A stretch of DNA of 8,689 nucleotides from an uncultured Eubacteriales bacterium (lineage in GTDB: Bacteria; Bacillota; Clostridia; Christensenellales; CAG-917). Under the pieces are notes generated by a model that worked only from the letters and a program-made list of their open reading frames with translations, had not been told where the DNA came from and did no database searches. Each line of letters opens with the position of its first letter. The stretch's first letter is position 1. The translations under genes were made by a program, and so were the position numbers. The stretch lies in assembly GCA_900553825.1 (NCBI GenBank), contig USEV01000023.1, forward strand, positions 1 to 8,689, written 5' to 3'. Below are positions 7,517 to 8,689 of this stretch, one piece after another.

Positions 7517-7560
7517 AGCGGCACAACTCTCAACGCGACAAAAAACAAGGTTGACACATC

Positions 7561-7589
7561 AAAAAACGCTCCGTAAAAGGAGCGTTTTT
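7561..7589. terminator. Bidirectional intrinsic terminator between convergent genes
   Basis: AAAAACGCTCC (7562-7572) pairs perfectly with GGAGCGTTTTT (7579-7589) around GTAAAA. Each strand ends the stem in a run of five or six T, so it can stop both the plus-strand operon ending at 7516 and the minus-strand gene ending at 7683. Confidence 0.95.
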
Positions 7590-7654
7590 GTCTTTTGTTT
7601 TAATTTGCCTTTATCAAACGGGGGTTTTCCTCGCGGCTTCGTGCCGTCCTTCGA

Positions 7655-7668
7655 CGCCCGTTCGGGCG
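7655..7668. repeat. Short GC palindrome
   Basis: CGCCCG-TT-CGGGCG is a perfect 6-bp inverted repeat, 15 nt beyond the stop of the minus-strand gene and ahead of the shared terminator. It lacks a U-tract on either strand. It may add a 3' stem to that gene's message or be chance. Confidence 0.4.
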
Positions 7669-7682
7669 CTCCCCTCGCACCG

Positions 7683-8120
7683 TCAGGCAAGCGCGCCTTC
7701 AACCGCCACGGCGACGGCAAAGCATATCCAGAGCACCACGATGAACGCACCCTCCGCGGGGATTGCGAGCTTGGTGTACGGACAGCTCCACGCCTTGTCC
7801 ACAAAGGTGAAGGCAAACCGCGTGAAGAACACCGTGTTCGCAAAAATCAGCCCGCCGACCAACGAATAGAACGGGTGCCCGAACACGAACGCAAGCACCG
7901 CAAGAAAGAGCCCCAGCGCAAAGGATATTCCGCCGTAATAGACCCTTATCTCCGTCTTGCCCGCGTTGTCCACGGGTTGCACCGAATACTGTCTGCCGAA
8001 TTTTTCGGGCTTTGCCAAAAAGACGACGGCGGTGCAAAGGAAATATATCACAAGCCCTATCGTCGCAACCGTCGCCGCTATGTTGTCTGAAATGATTTCT
8101 TTCAAAAGTTCGCTGTTCAT
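7683..8120 (-). CDS. Small four-helix membrane protein, DUF4345-like
   Basis: The 145-residue protein has four hydrophobic segments, at about 15-36, 60-81, 84-106 and 118-144, and little else, so it is an integral membrane protein. The order of features recalls DUF4345 proteins: helix 1 ends at a Pro-Glu (LAKPEKFG), then RVYYGGISFALGLFL, then an Arg-containing helix 3 (FFTRFAFTFVD), then a conserved-looking Glu before helix 4 (IPAEGAF). No function is known for that family, and my placement comes from pattern memory rather than a search. ATG at 8118-8120 follows AAAGGAGG (8126-8133) with 5-nt spacing. It is transcribed alone from a consensus promoter at 8138-8166 and ends toward the bidirectional terminator at 7561-7589. 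Nothing in its neighbours reveals its role. Confidence 0.85.
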   Translation of the reverse strand: MNSELLKEIISDNIAATVATIGLVIYFLCTAVVFLAKPEKFGRQYSVQPVDNAGKTEIRVYYGGISFALGLFLAVLAFVFGHPFYSLVGGLIFANTVFFTRFAFTFVDKAWSCPYTKLAIPAEGAFIVVLWICFAVAVAVEGALA

Positions 8121-8137
8121 ATCGTCCTCCTTTGACG

Positions 8138-8166
8138 ATTATAAAAAATCACCCTCGCTTTGTCAA
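8138..8166 (-). promoter_or_regulatory. Perfect-consensus sigma-A promoter, minus strand
   Basis: Read on the minus strand, TTGACA (8166-8161), a 17-bp spacer, and TATAAT (8143-8138) match the consensus at all twelve positions. The start would fall on the A residues at 8133-8131, directly at the AAAGGAGG ribosome binding site, giving a leader of about 11-13 nt. Confidence 0.92.
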
Positions 8167-8276
8167 TCGGCTCCGCGCCCGCAAAATCCCGCAAGCACTT
8201 TTCCCTCCCCTTCTTTGACGACGACACAACCGCCCCTCCCCGCAAGCGCAAGCCTCGGCAAAATGTTGCAAAACCG

Positions 8277-8305
8277 TTGACAAATCGCGGCGGGAATATT
8301 ATCAT
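8277..8305 (+). promoter_or_regulatory. Promoter of the tRNA-Asn gene
   Basis: TTGACA (8277-8282), a 17-bp spacer, and TATCAT (8300-8305, five of six consensus bases) lie 19 bp before the mature tRNA 5' end. Transcription would begin near 8312, leaving a short leader of about 12 nt for RNase P to remove. It is divergent from the minus-strand promoter at 8138-8166. Confidence 0.85.
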
Positions 8306-8324
8306 AATCAAGCATTGAATTTTT

Positions 8325-8400
8325 GCCTGTTTAGCTCAGTCGGTAGAGCATGCGGCTGTTAACCGCAGTGTCGGGGGTTCGAGTCCCTCAACAGGCGCCA
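8325..8400 (+). tRNA. tRNA-Asn (GUU anticodon)
   Basis: The cloverleaf is complete. Acceptor arms GCCTGTT (8325-8331) and AACAGGC (8390-8396) pair perfectly. The D-arm is GCTC/GAGC. The anticodon stem TGCGG/CCGCA encloses loop CTGTTAA with anticodon GTT (8358-8360), which reads Asn codons AAC and AAU. The T-arm GGGGG/CCCTC, with one G-U pair, holds TTCGAGT. The discriminator is G (8397) and CCA is encoded (8398-8400). It has its own promoter and terminator. Its last nine bases (8392-8400) are shared with the 90-bp direct repeat. Confidence 0.97.
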
Positions 8401-8401
8401 C

Positions 8402-8424
8402 AGCACCCGAAAGGGTGCTTTTTT
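8402..8424 (+). terminator. Intrinsic terminator of tRNA-Asn
   Basis: AGCACCC (8402-8408) pairs with GGGTGCT (8413-8419) around a GAAA tetraloop, and six T follow (8419-8424). It starts 2 nt after the CCA end. Confidence 0.95.
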
Positions 8425-8445
8425 CGTGTCTTTAACCGAACCCCT

Positions 8446-8475
8446 GCAATCAATGATTGCGTGCGCCCTGCGCAC
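8446..8475. repeat. Two abutting palindromes, copy A
   Basis: GCAATCA-A-TGATTGC (8446-8460) is a 7-bp inverted repeat around one base. Immediately next to it, GTGCGC-CCT-GCGCAC (8461-8475) is a 6-bp stem with a triloop. Both lie beyond the tRNA terminator and recur exactly at 8654-8683. Confidence 0.8.
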
Positions 8476-8482
8476 ACGACAC

Positions 8483-8534
8483 TGCGGACACCGCACTGTA
8501 CGCTCGTTGCGCCCCGCAGGACTCCCGCCTGCGG
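8483..8534. repeat. Two further hairpins between the repeat copies
   Basis: TGCGG-ACA-CCGCA (8483-8495) is a 5-bp stem with a triloop. CCGCAGG-ACTCCCG-CCTGCGG (8514-8534) is a perfect 7-bp stem with a 7-nt loop. They continue the hairpin series of 8402-8475. The bases GCCTGC at 8527-8532 could instead pair with GCAGGC at 8599-8604, next to the tRNA-like end. Confidence 0.6.
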
Positions 8535-8580
8535 AACAGATGCCGCAACTTCGCTGTGCCGTCGTGCTTCGCACTCCTTA

Positions 8581-8608
8581 CGGGGTTCGAGTCCGCGGGC
8601 AGGCGCCA
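8581..8608 (+). pseudogene. tRNA-like 3' fragment (T-arm, acceptor strand, CCA)
   Basis: CGGGG-TTCGAGT-CCGCG looks like a T-arm with one G-G mismatch. It is followed by GGCAGGC, G and CCA, laid out exactly as in the tRNA-Asn 208 bp upstream. The expected 5' acceptor strand GCCTGCC is absent; the nearest is GCCTGCG at 8527, which would give an 82-nt molecule without a D-arm or a clear anticodon arm. I read it as a decayed or truncated tRNA. A conserved tRNA-like RNA end remains possible. Confidence 0.6.
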
Positions 8609-8609
8609 C

Positions 8610-8632
8610 AGCACCCGAAAGGGTGCTTTTTT
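8610..8632 (+). terminator. Second copy of the tRNA terminator
   Basis: AGCACCC-GAAA-GGGTGCT with six T is identical to 8402-8424. It follows the tRNA-like fragment by the same 2 nt, which suggests the unit was or is transcribed. Confidence 0.88.
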
Positions 8633-8653
8633 CATGTCTTTAACCGAACCCCT

Positions 8654-8683
8654 GCAATCAATGATTGCGTGCGCCCTGCGCAC
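8654..8683. repeat. Two abutting palindromes, copy B
   Basis: This is an exact copy of the palindrome pair at 8446-8475, inside the second direct repeat. Both stems are intact, as expected from recent duplication or conservation. Confidence 0.8.
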
Positions 8684-8689
8684 ACGACA

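Larger units (their letters stand above)
8392..8481 (+). repeat. 90-bp direct repeat, copy A (tRNA 3' end plus terminator)
   Basis: This copy matches 8600-8689 at every base except 8426 (G here, A at 8634), with a 208-bp offset. It starts in the acceptor 3' strand of tRNA-Asn and includes CCA, the terminator and two palindromes (8446-8460, 8461-8475). Upstream of it, the TTCGAGTCC of the T-loop is also shared at the same offset, but the six bases in between differ. Confidence 0.95.
8600..8689 (+). repeat. 90-bp direct repeat, copy B (reaches the window end)
   Basis: This is the second copy of 8392-8481 with one substitution (8634). It follows the tRNA-like fragment rather than an intact tRNA. 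The sequence ends while the copies still agree, so the repeat may be longer or part of a larger array cut by the assembly. Confidence 0.93.

Noticed and set aside
7551..7579. Possible plus-strand promoter, TTGACA with TAAAAG
   Set aside because: The -10 is poor, lies inside the bidirectional terminator stem, and has no gene downstream on that strand.
7551..8090. Plus-strand open frame of 179 codons
   Set aside because: It starts at the terminator, has no ribosome binding site, and overlaps a minus-strand gene with an ideal promoter, a strong ribosome binding site and four clear membrane helices.
8359..8683. Minus-strand frames containing RDSNPR, GLEPR or ADSNP-like peptides
   Set aside because: These peptides are the well-known antisense translation of tRNA T-arms and CCA ends. 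The region is a tRNA, terminators and hairpins.
8392..8689. CRISPR array
   Set aside because: There are only two copies, the unit is 90 bp, contains a tRNA end and terminator, and the spacing does not fit repeat-spacer geometry.

Overview
The window is GC-rich DNA that looks like a Gram-positive Clostridia-type bacterium. Strong GGAGG-like ribosome binding sites, sigma-A type promoters, U-tailed intrinsic terminators, a tRNA with encoded CCA, and an EpsC-like serine acetyltransferase all point that way. I cannot name a genus. Bases 1-49 are not genomic: they are an untrimmed Illumina Nextera P7/index/Tn5 adapter. The sequence also stops inside a repeat, so this looks like a whole contig from a transposase-made library, broken at its right end by repetition.

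Left block (50-3134, + strand): the 3' part of ftsH (membrane AAA+ zinc protease), then cysE (serine O-acetyltransferase), then cysS (cysteinyl-tRNA synthetase) overlapping cysE by 14 nt. A strong intrinsic terminator closes the block. cysE makes the precursor of cysteine and cysS charges cysteine onto tRNA, so the pair links supply to use. No T-box fits in the 38-nt gap ahead of cysE.

Middle block (3391-7589, + strand): an extended -10 promoter drives a two-gene unit. The first gene encodes a four-helix CvpA-like membrane protein with an unusually large external loop. The second encodes an 1103-residue, acidic, Tyr-rich protein with a single N-terminal membrane anchor. That protein is built from helical modules of about 34-44 residues (motif LTLxEllDI) separated by two long insertions. 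I recognise no family for it, and this pair is the best candidate for an undescribed cell-envelope system. A bidirectional terminator separates it from the next, convergent gene.

Right block (7683-8689): a minus-strand gene for a small four-helix membrane protein resembling DUF4345, with a perfect-consensus promoter and a leader of only about 11-13 nt. Divergent to it is a tRNA-Asn(GUU) gene with its own promoter and terminator. The tRNA 3' end, its terminator and two adjacent palindromes are duplicated 208 bp downstream (90 bp, one mismatch). The second copy sits behind a degenerate tRNA-like T-arm and runs to the last base. Between the copies lies a string of short hairpins.
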